This document shows positions 24,699-33,734 of a DNA stretch of 64,000 nt, in pieces; the stretch's first letter is position 1, and every line of letters begins with the position of its first letter. The translations under genes and the position numbers were made by a program. Source of the stretch: Mycobacterium sp. 1554424.7 (GTDB taxonomy: Bacteria > Actinomycetota > Actinomycetes > Mycobacteriales > Mycobacteriaceae); NCBI RefSeq assembly GCF_001665295.1, contig NZ_LZSE01000025.1:1-64000 (forward strand), given 5' to 3'. The notes under the pieces were generated by a model, which saw nothing but the letters and a program-made list of their open reading frames with translations, was not told the DNA's origin and did not search any database.

Positions 24699-25919
24699 AT
24701 GGACAGGTTCAACGGCGGGCCACTCGACGGCGTGCGGGTCCTTGAACTGGGCAATTACATCGCCGGCCCGACCGGGTCACGGCTCTTGGCCGATTTCGGC
24801 GCCGAGGTCATCAAAATCGAAAAGCCGGGCACCGGTGACGAATTACGCACATGGCGCCTCTACTCCGGCACGACGTCGATGCTTTTCCACACGATCAACC
24901 GCAACAAGAAGTCCGTCGTGCTGGACCTCAGGACCGAGCAGGGGCAGGCCGCGGTGCGCGAACTGGCGCGCACCTGCGACGTAGTGATGGAGAACTTCCG
25001 CCCCGGCACCCTGGAACGGTGGGGCATCGGCCCGGCCGAGCTGAGCGCGGAGAACCCGGATCTGATCGTCGTGCGGGTCTCGGCCTACGGACAGACCGGA
25101 CCGCGGGCCCAGGAACCGGGCTTCGCCGCTGTCGCCGAGGCGATGGCAGGCCTGCGCGGCCTGACCGGCGAGCCGGATCGTCCGCCGGCTCGGGTGGGCG
25201 TGTCCATCGGCGATTCCATCGCCGGCATTTATGCCGCGTTCGGCGCGCTGCTGGCCCTGCATCAGCGCCAGAAAGACCGCGCCGCAGGGCGATCCACGTC
25301 GCTGCCCGACCGCACCGTGGACGTCGCGCTCACAGAGTCGATCTTCTCGATGATGGAATCGTTGGTGCCGGAGTACGACGCTTACCAAATCACCCGGTCG
25401 CGAACCGGCGGGCGCTTGGAGGGCATCGCCCCGTCGAACGCCTACCGATGCGCCGACGACCGCTGGGTCGTGGTCGCCGGCAACGGCGACGCGATCTACC
25501 GCCGGTTCATGAACGTGATTGGCCGGCCGGACCTGGCCTACGACCCGCGGCTGGCCAACAACACCCAGCGCTGGCACGCCCGCGACGAGCTCGACGACGC
25601 GATCGGTGCGTGGACCTCGACGCTGCCCGCCGGCGAAGCGCTCGCGGCGCTCGCGGCCGCGTCGGTTCCCGCGGGGCCCATCAACACGGCCGCGGAGATC
25701 AAGGACGACGAGCAGTTCCTGGCACGCGGCATGATTCAGCGCCTGCCGGTGTCCACCGGCACCGAGATCCTGCCGGATGTGGCGTTCCCCGGCATCGTTC
25801 CGCGCATCGGCGAGGCGGCGCGCGCGATCGTGAGCCTCGGACCCGAGCTCGGTGCCCACACCGAGGAGATACTCGGCGCCTTGTCCACCGATCGAGAGAT
25901 CAAGGAGTTCATCGGATGA
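24699..25919 (+). CDS. CaiB/BaiF-type CoA-transferase (family III)
   Basis: 406-residue cytoplasmic enzyme that moves CoA between carboxylic acids. It has the family III fold: an N-terminal Rossmann part (GVRVLELGNYIAGPTGSRLL, FGAEVIKIEKPGTGDELR), VENFRP-like MENFRPGTLERWG, and LVVRVSAYGQTGP-like VVRVSAYGQTGP. It starts at ATG 24699 with a GAAAGGAGA site. The stop overlaps the next start (ATGA), so it is translationally coupled to the HMG-CoA-lyase-like gene. Probable role: activate an imported acid to its CoA thioester. The acid itself is unknown. Confidence 0.9.
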   Translation: MDRFNGGPLDGVRVLELGNYIAGPTGSRLLADFGAEVIKIEKPGTGDELRTWRLYSGTTSMLFHTINRNKKSVVLDLRTEQGQAAVRELARTCDVVMENFRPGTLERWGIGPAELSAENPDLIVVRVSAYGQTGPRAQEPGFAAVAEAMAGLRGLTGEPDRPPARVGVSIGDSIAGIYAAFGALLALHQRQKDRAAGRSTSLPDRTVDVALTESIFSMMESLVPEYDAYQITRSRTGGRLEGIAPSNAYRCADDRWVVVAGNGDAIYRRFMNVIGRPDLAYDPRLANNTQRWHARDELDDAIGAWTSTLPAGEALAALAAASVPAGPINTAAEIKDDEQFLARGMIQRLPVSTGTEILPDVAFPGIVPRIGEAARAIVSLGPELGAHTEEILGALSTDREIKEFIG

Positions 25920-26848
25920 CGCCCTCGATACACCTGCGCGACGTGACCCTGCGCGACGGTTTGCAGCTCACGGGCAAACCACTCGAGACCGCCCGCAAGG
26001 TCGAGTTGGCGCGCCTCCTGCTGGACGTGGGCATCGACGCGGTCGAAATCGGTGCGATGGCCCGACCCGACCTGGTGCCGCCGATGGCCAACACCCTCGA
26101 CGTCATCGCGGCGCTGACTCCCGACGAGCTCCAGCGCTGCTGGGTCTGGGTGGCCACGCCGCAGGGCGTCGTCCGGGCGATCGAGGCCGGGGCCCGCAAC
26201 CTGCAGTACTGCCTATCGGTCAGCGACGAGCACAACCTGGCCAACATCGGACGCACCACAGCTGACAGCATGGCGGCCCTCCCAGATGTGGTCGACCTCG
26301 TCACGATCGCCGGTGGTCAGTTGGAACTGACCCTGGCAACCGCCTTCACCTGCCCCTACAGCGGTCCCGTCGACCCGCAGCGCGTCCTCGACCTGATCAC
26401 CGACGACCGAGCGGCAGCCGTCTCAAGCTTGGTGCTGTGCGATACCCTCGGCCACGCGACGCCCCGCCAGGTGCGGCGGCTGATCGGGTCGGTCCTCGAC
26501 GTCGCGCCGGACCGCGAGATCGTCTTCCACGGCCACGACACCTGGGGCATGGGGGTCGCCAACAGCCTCGCCGCTATCCACGCCGGGGCCAGCATGATCG
26601 ACGGGGCGCTCGGCGGCCTCGGCGGCTGCCCGTTCGCTCCGGGGGCGAGCGGCAACACTGCAACCGAGGACCTGCTGTTCGCGCTGCAGCCCCGCTGGCT
26701 GACCCCCGAAGCGTTCGCCGACATCGTGCGCGCCGGAGAACACGTCCTGGCCGCGCTCGGCGAACAGAACCGCTCCAAGGCCGCCCAAGGCGCGCGGTCC
26801 ACCGTCCATGGGCTGGAATGGCTGATCGGCGAGCGGCTCTCGGCCTGA
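25916..26848 (+). CDS. HMG-CoA lyase family enzyme
   Basis: 310-residue TIM-barrel aldolase of the HMGL-like family. Catalytic and metal residues of HMG-CoA lyase are all visible: Arg-Asp in VTLRDGLQ, the HxH metal ligands in VFHGHDTWGMGVAN, and the active-site Cys loop GGLGGCPFAPGASGN. HMG-CoA lyase splits 3-hydroxy-3-methylglutaryl-CoA into acetyl-CoA and acetoacetate. A related hydroxyacyl-CoA substrate is possible. It overlaps the CoA-transferase by four bases and ends six bases before the convergent dprA, so the two form a compact activation-cleavage unit. Confidence 0.9.
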   Translation: MTPSIHLRDVTLRDGLQLTGKPLETARKVELARLLLDVGIDAVEIGAMARPDLVPPMANTLDVIAALTPDELQRCWVWVATPQGVVRAIEAGARNLQYCLSVSDEHNLANIGRTTADSMAALPDVVDLVTIAGGQLELTLATAFTCPYSGPVDPQRVLDLITDDRAAAVSSLVLCDTLGHATPRQVRRLIGSVLDVAPDREIVFHGHDTWGMGVANSLAAIHAGASMIDGALGGLGGCPFAPGASGNTATEDLLFALQPRWLTPEAFADIVRAGEHVLAALGEQNRSKAAQGARSTVHGLEWLIGERLSA

Positions 26849-26854
26849 CCCGAC

Positions 26855-27985
26855 TCATCGGCGCCCGCCGGCGCGGACGATTCGCCACCGCCCGTCGTCG
26901 CGGCGGGCCAGACCGGCCATCTCGAGCATCGCCAACGGTCCGAGCACCTGCTCGGGCGCCAGCGCCGACGCGACCGCGATCTCGTCGACCGTCGCGGCGC
27001 CGCGACCGGGCAACGCCTCGTACACCCGCCGCTCGGCGTCGCCCAACCCGTCGAGCGCCGTTGTGGGGTGCGGCTCTTCGGGCGCCAGCTCCCCGATGTG
27101 GCCGACCAGCTCCACGACGTCGTCGGCGCGGGTGACCAGCTGCGCGCCGTTGCGCAGCAACTCGTGACATCCCGCCGACGCCGACGACGTCACCGGTCCG
27201 GGCACCGCGGCCACCGTCCGGCCCAGCGCCCGCGCCCAGGCCGCGGTGTTCGCCGCGCCGCTGCGCAGGCCGGCCTCCACCACCACCGCCGCCCCCGAGA
27301 CCGCGGCAACCAGGCGGTTGCGGGTGAGGAACCGGTGCCGCGCGGGGCGGACACCCGGCGGGTATTCGGTGAACAACAGCCCGCTCGCGCTGATGCGGTG
27401 CAGCAGCCCGGAATTGCCTGCCGGATAAGGGATGTCGAGCCCGCCCGCAAGAGCGGCGACCGTGATCCCCTCGCAGTTCAGCGCCGCGCGGTGCGCCGCG
27501 CCGTCGATGCCGTAGGCACCGCCGGAGACCACGGCAACATCGCGTTCGACCAGCCCGGCGGCCAGGTCCGCGGCCACCTGCTCGCCGTATACCGTCGACG
27601 CGCGGGTCCCGACCACGGCCGCGGCGCGCAGGGCCACCTCGTCGAGCCGCGCCGGACCCATCGCCCACAACACCATCGGCGGGCCGCCGCGGGCCCGGAC
27701 CTCGGCGTTGCCGAAGGCGGCGAACGCGAGCAGCGGCCACTCGTCGCAGTCGGGCGTGATCAATCGGCCGCCGCGCCCCGCGATGAGGTCGAGATCGGCT
27801 GCGGCTCGGTCTATTTCGCGCCGGGCCTCGGTACGGCGGGCCAGCTCGGCGTCGACCGACCCGCGCCGGACCCGGTCGGCGGCCTCGACCGGGCCCACGC
27901 TTCGCGCCAGTTCGGCGAGCGGCGCGCAGGGTGGTTCGGCCACCCGGGACAGGTAGGCCCACGCCCGCAACACGTGATCGGTCAT
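26855..27985 (-). CDS. dprA: DNA processing protein DprA (Smf)
   Basis: 376 residues, equivalent of Rv2896c. The DprA Rossmann domain is complete: VVGTRASTVYGEQVAADLA, AVVSGGAYGIDGAAHRAAL, GGLDIPYPAGN, FLTRNRLVAAVSGAAVVVEA and GSANTA-like GAANTAAWA. A C-terminal winged-helix segment (ATVDEIAVASALAPEQVLG) follows. DprA loads RecA on single-stranded DNA during transformation. Its role in mycobacteria, which are not known to be naturally competent in the usual way, is unclear. The ATG at 27985 overlaps the comM stop. Confidence 0.95.
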   Translation of the reverse strand: MTDHVLRAWAYLSRVAEPPCAPLAELARSVGPVEAADRVRRGSVDAELARRTEARREIDRAAADLDLIAGRGGRLITPDCDEWPLLAFAAFGNAEVRARGGPPMVLWAMGPARLDEVALRAAAVVGTRASTVYGEQVAADLAAGLVERDVAVVSGGAYGIDGAAHRAALNCEGITVAALAGGLDIPYPAGNSGLLHRISASGLLFTEYPPGVRPARHRFLTRNRLVAAVSGAAVVVEAGLRSGAANTAAWARALGRTVAAVPGPVTSSASAGCHELLRNGAQLVTRADDVVELVGHIGELAPEEPHPTTALDGLGDAERRVYEALPGRGAATVDEIAVASALAPEQVLGPLAMLEMAGLARRDDGRWRIVRAGGRR

Positions 27986-29493
27986 CGCCGCACCCCCGGT
28001 TGCCGGAAGCTGAGCGCGGTGGCGACTTCCTCGAGGCCCGGCATGGGCCGGCCGGCCAAGTCGGCCAGGCTCCACGCGACCCGCAGCGTGCGGTCCAGGC
28101 CGCGGATGCTGAGCAGCCCGCGGTCCAGCGCCTGGCGCAGCGGCTCCATCGCGGCGTTGCCGGGACGAAACTTTCGCCGCAACAGGGTCCCGCTGACTTC
28201 GGCATTGGTGCGGAATCCGTATGGCCGCCAACGCTCCGCGGCCGCGTCGCGCGCCGCCGCCACCCGCCGTCGGACCTGGTCGGTCGATTCGCCATCGGTG
28301 ACCGAGATCGCCCCGGCGCGCACCGGATTCATCTGCACCCGCAAGTCGACGCGGTCCATCAGCGGCCCGGACAGCTTGCCCAGGTAGCGTCGTTTGGCCG
28401 CGGCCGCGCAGACGCAGTCCTGGGGATCGGCCGGCGCGCAGGGACACGGGTTGGCGGCCAGCACCAGCTGGAAGCGGGCCGGATAGCAGGCCACCCCGTC
28501 GCGGCGGGCGAGGCGAATCTCCCCGTCCTCCAACGGCGTTCGCAGCGCTTCGAGCGCGCTGACGCTGACTTCTGCGCATTCGTCGAGGAACAACACCCCG
28601 CGATGCGCCCGGCTCACGGCGCCCGGGCGGGCCATCCCGGATCCGCCGCCCACCAACGCCGCGACGGTGGAGCTGTGGTGTGGCGCCACGAACGGCGGCC
28701 GGGTGATCAACGGCGTGTCCGCCGCCAGCAGCCCGGCCACCGAGTGAATCGCGGTGACCTCCAGCGACTCACCGTCCGACAGCGGCGGCAGCAGGCCCGG
28801 AAGACGTTGCGCCAGCATCGTTTTGCCCACTCCGGGCGGCCCGGTCAACATGAGATGGTGCGCCCCCGCGGCCGCGACTTCCACCGCGAACCGCGCCTGC
28901 GCCTGTCCGACCACGTCTGCCAGATCTGCCGACGCCTCGGGCTCCGTGGCGCGAGCATTGATCCTGCGTTCCAGGCCGCCGGAGCCGCCCAGCCAGTCCT
29001 TCAGTTGCCGCAGCGTGCGCACGCCCCAGACGTCGATCCCGTCGATCAGGCTTGCCTCGGCCAGGTTGTCCACCGGGACGACGACGGCCGGCCAGCCGTC
29101 GCGTTTGGCGGCCAGCACCGCGGGCAGCACCCCGCGCACCGGCCGCACCCGGCCGTCCAGCGACAGCTCACCCAGCAGCACGGTCTTCTCCAGGCGTTCC
29201 CACGGGTGCTTGCGCTGCGCGGAAAGCACCGCGGCCGCCAGCGCGATGTCGTAGACCGATCCCATCTTCGGCAGCGTCGCCGGCGACAGCGCGAGCGTGA
29301 GCCGGGACTGGGGCCACTCATTGCCGCAATTGGTGACCGCCGCGCGGACCCGGTCGCGCGACTCCTGTAGGGCGGCGTCGGGCAGCCCGACCAGGTACAC
29401 GCCCGGGAGGCCGGAGCTGATGTCGGCCTCAATTTCGACTGTGGTGCCGTCCAATCCGCGCACCGCGACCGAGAACGCCCGCCCCAGCGCCAT
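27982..29493 (-). CDS. comM: YifB/ComM-type AAA+ Mg-chelatase-like ATPase
   Basis: 503 residues, equivalent of Rv2897c. It has an N-terminal Lon-like/ChlI domain (residues about 20-160), then an AAA+ module with Walker A TGPPGVGKTMLAQRLPG, Walker B VLFLDECAE and sensor region VLAANPCPCAP, and a C-terminal Mg_chelatase domain. In transforming bacteria ComM is a branch-migration helicase for donor-DNA integration. The start overlaps the YraN stop by one base and the stop overlaps the dprA start, so the three genes are translationally coupled. Confidence 0.95.
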   Translation of the reverse strand: MALGRAFSVAVRGLDGTTVEIEADISSGLPGVYLVGLPDAALQESRDRVRAAVTNCGNEWPQSRLTLALSPATLPKMGSVYDIALAAAVLSAQRKHPWERLEKTVLLGELSLDGRVRPVRGVLPAVLAAKRDGWPAVVVPVDNLAEASLIDGIDVWGVRTLRQLKDWLGGSGGLERRINARATEPEASADLADVVGQAQARFAVEVAAAGAHHLMLTGPPGVGKTMLAQRLPGLLPPLSDGESLEVTAIHSVAGLLAADTPLITRPPFVAPHHSSTVAALVGGGSGMARPGAVSRAHRGVLFLDECAEVSVSALEALRTPLEDGEIRLARRDGVACYPARFQLVLAANPCPCAPADPQDCVCAAAAKRRYLGKLSGPLMDRVDLRVQMNPVRAGAISVTDGESTDQVRRRVAAARDAAAERWRPYGFRTNAEVSGTLLRRKFRPGNAAMEPLRQALDRGLLSIRGLDRTLRVAWSLADLAGRPMPGLEEVATALSFRQPGVRR

Positions 29494-29870
29494 CAGCCGA
29501 TCCCCTGCAGGTGGGTGATCTCCGGGGTGCGCTGGCGCCCGACGCGCACGCCGATCATGTCGATGCGCAACGCCGCCCAGCGCTCGTCCTGGCCGGCCAG
29601 CCAGAGCCCGGCCAGCCGACGCAGCCGCCAGACCTTCCGCGGTGTCACCGCGTAGGCCAGCCCGCCGTAGCCGTCCCCGCTGCGGGTCTTCACCTCGACG
29701 AACACCGCGGTGCGGGTGGCGTCGTCGGCGGCGACCACGTCCAGCTCGCCGTAGCGGCAGCGCCAGTTGCGGCCCAGGATCCGCAGCCCCATCCGCGTCA
29801 GATAGTCCACCGCGAGCGCCTCGCCCATCGCCCCCAGCTGCACCCGGGTCATCGTCTGTTCGGTCGTCAT
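29493..29870 (-). CDS. UPF0102/YraN-family nuclease-fold protein
   Basis: 125 residues, equivalent of Rv2898c. The PD-(D/E)XK-like motif is visible as GELDVV, then FVEVKTRSGDGYGG, the layout of Holliday-junction-resolvase-like nucleases. The biochemical role of YraN is not settled. Its constant linkage to comM and dprA suggests DNA processing. It starts at ATG 29870 (MTTEQTM), matching the M. tuberculosis protein, although the frame opens three codons earlier. First gene of the yraN-comM-dprA operon. Confidence 0.9.
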   Translation of the reverse strand: MTTEQTMTRVQLGAMGEALAVDYLTRMGLRILGRNWRCRYGELDVVAADDATRTAVFVEVKTRSGDGYGGLAYAVTPRKVWRLRRLAGLWLAGQDERWAALRIDMIGVRVGRQRTPEITHLQGIG

Positions 29871-29942
29871 GGCGCCCAAGGTGCCCCGTGATCCCGACGG
29901 GGCGTGACGCCGTGCGGTCCGAACGGCAAGGGAAACGACCGG

Positions 29943-29970
29943 TTATCCCCAGTCGGGGGTTTATCCCCAG
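29943..29970. repeat. Two TTATCCCCAG repeats after fdhD
   Basis: TTATCCCCAG at 29943-29952 and 29961-29970, 18 bases apart, in the gap between fdhD and the YraN gene. The intervening GGGGG lets CCCC-AGTC-GGGG fold as a small hairpin, which could end the fdhD transcript. Each repeat is one base from the E. coli-type DnaA box, but I do not call it an origin. Confidence 0.35.
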
Positions 29971-29975
29971 CGGGA

Positions 29976-30791
29976 TTACGCGATCCGGTCAGCCCTGGTG
30001 TAGACGTTCATCGAGTCCTCCCGCAGGAAAGCCACCAGCGTGATGCCCGACTCCTCGGCCAGCGACACCGCCAGCGACGACGGCGCCGACACCGCGGCCA
30101 GCACGGGAATGCCCGCCAGCACGGCCTTTTGCGTCAGCTCGAACGACGCCCGGCCGCTGACCAGCAGCACACAGCCCCGCAGCGGCACGCGCCGGTGTTC
30201 CAGCGCCCAGCCGATGACCTTGTCGACCGCGTTGTGCCGGCCGATGTCCTCGCGCACCACGAGCGCCGTGCCGTCGGCGCCGAACAGCGCCGCGGCGTGC
30301 AGCCCCCCGGTGCTGTCGAAAACCTTTTGCGCGGCGCGCAGTTGGCCAGGCATCGCCTGCAGCGTGGCCGCGGTGACGGTCGCCGGGTCCGAATCCGGCG
30401 AGAAGCGCCCGATCAATCGCACCGCCTCCAGCGACGCCTTGCCGCAGACCCCGCACGACGAGGTGGTGTAGAAGTTGCGGGTGACGTCGAGGTCCGGCAG
30501 CGCGACGCCGGCGGCCAGCGTGACGTCCAGGACGTTGTAGGTGTTCGGCTCGGCGCGGTCGTCGCAGTAGCTGATCCTCAGCACGTCGTCGCGGTCCCCG
30601 ATGACCCCCTCGGTGAGCAGAAAGCCTTGCGCCAGTTCGAAATCCGAGCCGGGCGTGCGCATCGTCACGGTGACCGGCGAACCGTTGAGGCGGATTTCCA
30701 GCGGCTCCTCGACGGCCAGGGTCTCGGGTCGGGTGACGGCGCGGTCGGCGGTGAGATGGCGCGCGCGTCGCCGCGCCGTTACGTGGCCCAC
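29976..30791 (-). CDS. fdhD: Formate dehydrogenase sulphurtransferase FdhD
   Basis: 271 residues, equivalent of Rv2899c. FdhD passes sulphur from a cysteine desulphurase to the molybdenum cofactor of formate dehydrogenase. The functional Cys pair lies in [16 protein letters not shown] near residue 118. Other family blocks are [30 protein letters not shown] and [14 protein letters not shown]. It starts at GTG 30791. The fdhF gene expected next to it is not in the window; an epimerase gene follows instead. FdhD may serve a formate dehydrogenase or related enzyme elsewhere. Confidence 0.94.
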   Translation of the reverse strand: MGHVTARRRARHLTADRAVTRPETLAVEEPLEIRLNGSPVTVTMRTPGSDFELAQGFLLTEGVIGDRDDVLRISYCDDRAEPNTYNVLDVTLAAGVALPDLDVTRNFYTTSSCGVCGKASLEAVRLIGRFSPDSDPATVTAATLQAMPGQLRAAQKVFDSTGGLHAAALFGADGTALVVREDIGRHNAVDKVIGWALEHRRVPLRGCVLLVSGRASFELTQKAVLAGIPVLAAVSAPSSLAVSLAEESGITLVAFLREDSMNVYTRADRIA

Positions 30792-30819
30792 GCAGCCAAA
30801 ACTACCTGCAGTGCCGGCG

Positions 30820-31800
30820 TCACACCGCCTCGGCCAGCGCCGCCAGCGTCTCCTCCGAAGAGTGGACCGGCCGCCACCCGAGCAGGGTCCGGGCCTTCTC
30901 GGTGTCCATCACCACCGACGTCCGCGCGGAGTGCAGCCATTCCAGCATGGACGGGACGAACGGCACCTTGGAAATGGCCGCGGACGCCGCCGACGCGGCG
31001 ATCGCCGGAACCCGCACCGGCCGGCCACCGAGCGCCTTGGCCACGTCCGACACCGTCACCACGCCGTCACCGGCGATGTTGTATGCCCCCGCGGGCGCGG
31101 GGGCCGTCGCCGCCAGCGCGATCGCCTCCGCCACGTCGTCGTGGTGGACCAGCTGCAGCGGAATACCGGGATCCGGCACGACCGGCTTGAGCATCGGCGC
31201 CACCTTGGTGACGGCGCGCACCGGCGCGGGCAGCTGGTTCCACGGCATCGCGTCGGCCAACGCCGTCGCCCGGGGCCCGGCGACGATGCAGGGCCGTAGC
31301 ACGAACACCTCGAGCGACGAACCCTTGGTGATGTCGGCCAGCAGCGCCTCGCACGCGGCCTTCTGCGCCGAGTAGTAGTGCTCGGCGGTTCCCCGCGCCG
31401 GCACGTCCTCGGTCAGCGGGACGGGGTTGTCGGAGTGGTAGCCGTACGCCGCCACCGACGAGGTGTAGACCAGGCGCCGCGGCCGTTGTGCGGCGACCGT
31501 CGCCTCGAATACGTTTCGGGTGCCTTCTAGGTTGATGCGTTCGCTCTCCTCGCGGGAGCCCATGATGATGAACGCCAGGTGGATCACCACGTCGGCCTGT
31601 GCCACCAGCGCGTCGACGGCCTCGCGGTCCAGGATGTCGCCCTGCTGATAAACGGTCTTCTGCCAGCCGCACGACACCGGGTCGAACGGCCGGCGCGCCA
31701 TCCCGACGATGGTTTCGACGGCGGGTTCGCGCTCGAGCGCCGTCACCGCCGAGACTCCGATCTCCCCGGTTGGCCCGGTCACCGCCACTGTCAATCCCAC
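30820..31800 (-). CDS. NAD-dependent epimerase/dehydratase (extended SDR)
   Basis: 326 residues. The Rossmann motif [15 protein letters not shown] sits at the N-terminus. The active site is Ser-Ser in [13 protein letters not shown] and YYSAQK (YxxxK). The C-terminal substrate domain includes [15 protein letters not shown] and [14 protein letters not shown], as in sugar-nucleotide epimerases and 3-beta-HSD-like proteins. The substrate is unknown. It starts at GTG 31800 after GAAGGGAAG; the ATG far upstream would overlap the divergent GAF-ANTAR gene. It lies 28 bases upstream of fdhD. Confidence 0.85.
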   Translation of the reverse strand: MGLTVAVTGPTGEIGVSAVTALEREPAVETIVGMARRPFDPVSCGWQKTVYQQGDILDREAVDALVAQADVVIHLAFIIMGSREESERINLEGTRNVFEATVAAQRPRRLVYTSSVAAYGYHSDNPVPLTEDVPARGTAEHYYSAQKAACEALLADITKGSSLEVFVLRPCIVAGPRATALADAMPWNQLPAPVRAVTKVAPMLKPVVPDPGIPLQLVHHDDVAEAIALAATAPAPAGAYNIAGDGVVTVSDVAKALGGRPVRVPAIAASAASAAISKVPFVPSMLEWLHSARTSVVMDTEKARTLLGWRPVHSSEETLAALAEAV

Positions 31801-31888
31801 CCGGGTGAGCTTCCCTTCGGAACCGCCGACCAAACCGGGCTCGCGAAAGTCGCATGCCGATAGTCTCGACAAAGGACCGCAAGCGGGA

Positions 31889-32641
31889 ATGAGGCAAAGC
31901 GTGGTAGACGACTCGACTTCGACGTCGGGCTTGGAGAAGGCCGACCCGGCGACCGTCTTCGCCGCCCTGGCGGAAATCATCTACCAGGGCTCGGACGCCA
32001 AGCAGATGTACGCGGCCATCTGCGTCGCCGCGACCCTGACCGTCCGCGGGTGTGACCACGCCAGCCTGCTGGTGCGCGACGGCGACCGCTACATCACGGT
32101 CGGCGCCAGCGACCACATCGCGCAGCACATCGACGAGATGGAACGGCGTTCCGGCGACGGCCCGTGCATCGACGCGATCGAGGAGGAGACCCCCCAGATC
32201 GACCCCGACCTGACCACGCCGTCGCTGTGGCCCAAGCTCGCCAAGGTCCTCGTCGAGGAGACGCCGGTGCGCGGGGCCATGGGCTTTCGGCTCCTGGTCG
32301 ACAAGCGCAAGGGGGCCGCGCTCAACCTGTTCAGCGACACTCCCAACCTGTTCGACGCCGAAGCCGCCGGACGGGCGGCCGTGCTGGCGTCGTTCGCCAG
32401 CGTGGCCATCAACGCGGTCGCCAAGGGCGAGGACGCGGCGAGCCTGCGCCGGGGTCTGATGAGCAACCGCGAGACCGGCAAGGCGGTCGGCATGTTGATG
32501 CTGCTGCACGACATCACCGAGGACCAGGCGTTCGACCTGCTGCGCACCCACTCCCAGGCGCTGAACATCAAGCTGGCCGACGTGGCGCGCGCCGTCATCG
32601 AGAATCGCGGCCAGCTGCCGCCCGGCGGCGAAACGACTTAG
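31889..32641 (+). CDS. GAF-ANTAR RNA-binding antiterminator-type regulator
   Basis: 250 residues with an N-terminal GAF sensor domain (about 25-160: CDHASLLVRDGDRYITVGAS, SGDGPCIDAIEEETP) and a C-terminal ANTAR domain (about 185-240: RGLMSNRETGKAVGMLMLLH, AFDLLRTHSQALNIKLADVA). ANTAR domains bind paired hairpins in nascent RNA and prevent termination. The GAF ligand and RNA targets are unknown. I start at ATG 31889; a GTG at 31901 is also possible. It is divergent from the epimerase gene, with 88 bases between. Confidence 0.85.
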   Translation: MRQSVVDDSTSTSGLEKADPATVFAALAEIIYQGSDAKQMYAAICVAATLTVRGCDHASLLVRDGDRYITVGASDHIAQHIDEMERRSGDGPCIDAIEEETPQIDPDLTTPSLWPKLAKVLVEETPVRGAMGFRLLVDKRKGAALNLFSDTPNLFDAEAAGRAAVLASFASVAINAVAKGEDAASLRRGLMSNRETGKAVGMLMLLHDITEDQAFDLLRTHSQALNIKLADVARAVIENRGQLPPGGETT

Positions 32642-32648
32642 CCGCGGG

Positions 32649-32954
32649 CTACTCCGGCAGCCGCAACTCGGGCTTCTCGACCTCTTCGATGTTTACGTCC
32701 TTGAAGGTGACCACCCGCACCTGCTTGACGAAGCGGGCCGGACGGTACATGTCCCACACCCAGGCGTCGGACAGGCGGAGCTCGAAGTACACCTCGCCGT
32801 CGGCGTTGCGCGGGGTCATCTCCACCGTGTTGGCCAGGTAGAAGCGCCGCTCGGTCTCCACGACGTAGCTGAACTGGCCGACGATGTCCTTGTATTCGCG
32901 GTACAGCGAGAGCTCCATCTCGGTTTCGTACTTTTCGAGATCTTCTGCACTCAT
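32649..32954 (-). CDS. DUF2469 family protein (Rv2901c-like)
   Basis: 101 residues, nearly identical to Rv2901c in length and sequence: MSAEDLEKYETEMELSLYRE, then VETERRFYLANTVE and YFELRLSDAWVWDMYRPARF. This is an actinobacterial family of unknown function, strongly conserved next to rnhB and lepB. Acidic, cytoplasmic, no membrane segment. It starts at ATG 32954 with AGGACG upstream. Last gene of the lepB-rnhB-DUF2469 run and convergent with the GAF-ANTAR gene. Confidence 0.92.
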   Translation of the reverse strand: MSAEDLEKYETEMELSLYREYKDIVGQFSYVVETERRFYLANTVEMTPRNADGEVYFELRLSDAWVWDMYRPARFVKQVRVVTFKDVNIEEVEKPELRLPE

Positions 32955-33003
32955 CTGCTCAGACGTCCTTCTGGATGACGTGGGAACCTGATCCCATCTT
33001 TCC

Positions 33004-33732
33004 TCACTGGTATCCGCCGGGCTCGGGCGGAGGGTCGGGTTTGCACTCGGCCACCACGGCGGCACCCGACCCGTCGGGCCCCAAAGCCACGCGCCGGACG
33101 TTGATGAATGAATAGCGGTGCTGGACGCAGGGGCCGAGCTCGGTCAGCGCCGTCGAATGCGCCGGCGTGCTGTAGCCCTTGTGGTCGGCGAAGCCGTAGC
33201 CGGGGTGCTCGGCGTCCATCGCGACCATCAGCCGGTCGCGGCTGACTTTGGCCAGCACGCTGGCCGCGGCGATGCAGGCGGCCACCGCGTCCCCGCCGAT
33301 CACCGGCAGCGACGGCATCGGCAGGCCGGGCACGCGAAAGCCGTCGCTCAGCACGTAGCCCGGGCGCACCGGCAGGCCGGCCACCGCGCGCCGCATGCCC
33401 TCGATGTTGGCCACGTGCACCCCGCGGCGGTCGACCTCTTCGGGCGGGATGAAGACCACGTGGTACGCCAGCGCGTAGCGGCGGATCACGGGGAACAGCT
33501 TTTCCCGCGCCTTCTCGGTGAGCTTCTTCGAGTCATCAAGGGCGGCAAGGCTTTCCAGTCGGCTCGGCCCGAGCACGCAGGCCGCCACGACCAGCGGGCC
33601 CGCGCAGGCGCCGCGGCCCACCTCGTCGACCCCGGCCACCGGCCCCAGGCCGCTGCGATACAGCGCCGACTCCAGGGTGCGCAACCCCGACGATTTGCGG
33701 ATGACGGTCCGCGGCGGCCACGTGGTGGCCAT
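33004..33732 (-). CDS. rnhB: Ribonuclease HII
   Basis: 242-residue nuclease that cuts RNA in RNA-DNA hybrids and removes misincorporated ribonucleotides. The DEDD active site is visible: Asp-Glu in [16 protein letters not shown], Asp in YVLSDGFRV, and Asp in [14 protein letters not shown]. The short Pro-rich tail is typical. It starts at ATG 33732, two bases after the lepB stop; the frame continues upstream as a shadow of lepB. Equivalent of Rv2902c. Confidence 0.95.
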   Translation of the reverse strand: MATTWPPRTVIRKSSGLRTLESALYRSGLGPVAGVDEVGRGACAGPLVVAACVLGPSRLESLAALDDSKKLTEKAREKLFPVIRRYALAYHVVFIPPEEVDRRGVHVANIEGMRRAVAGLPVRPGYVLSDGFRVPGLPMPSLPVIGGDAVAACIAAASVLAKVSRDRLMVAMDAEHPGYGFADHKGYSTPAHSTALTELGPCVQHRYSFINVRRVALGPDGSGAAVVAECKPDPPPEPGGYQ

Positions 33733-33734
33733 GG

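Noticed and set aside
29943-29970. Replication origin from DnaA-box-like repeats
   Set aside because: Only two imperfect boxes, no AT-rich region, no dnaA or dnaN nearby, and both TTATCCCC repeats can be explained by a short hairpin.
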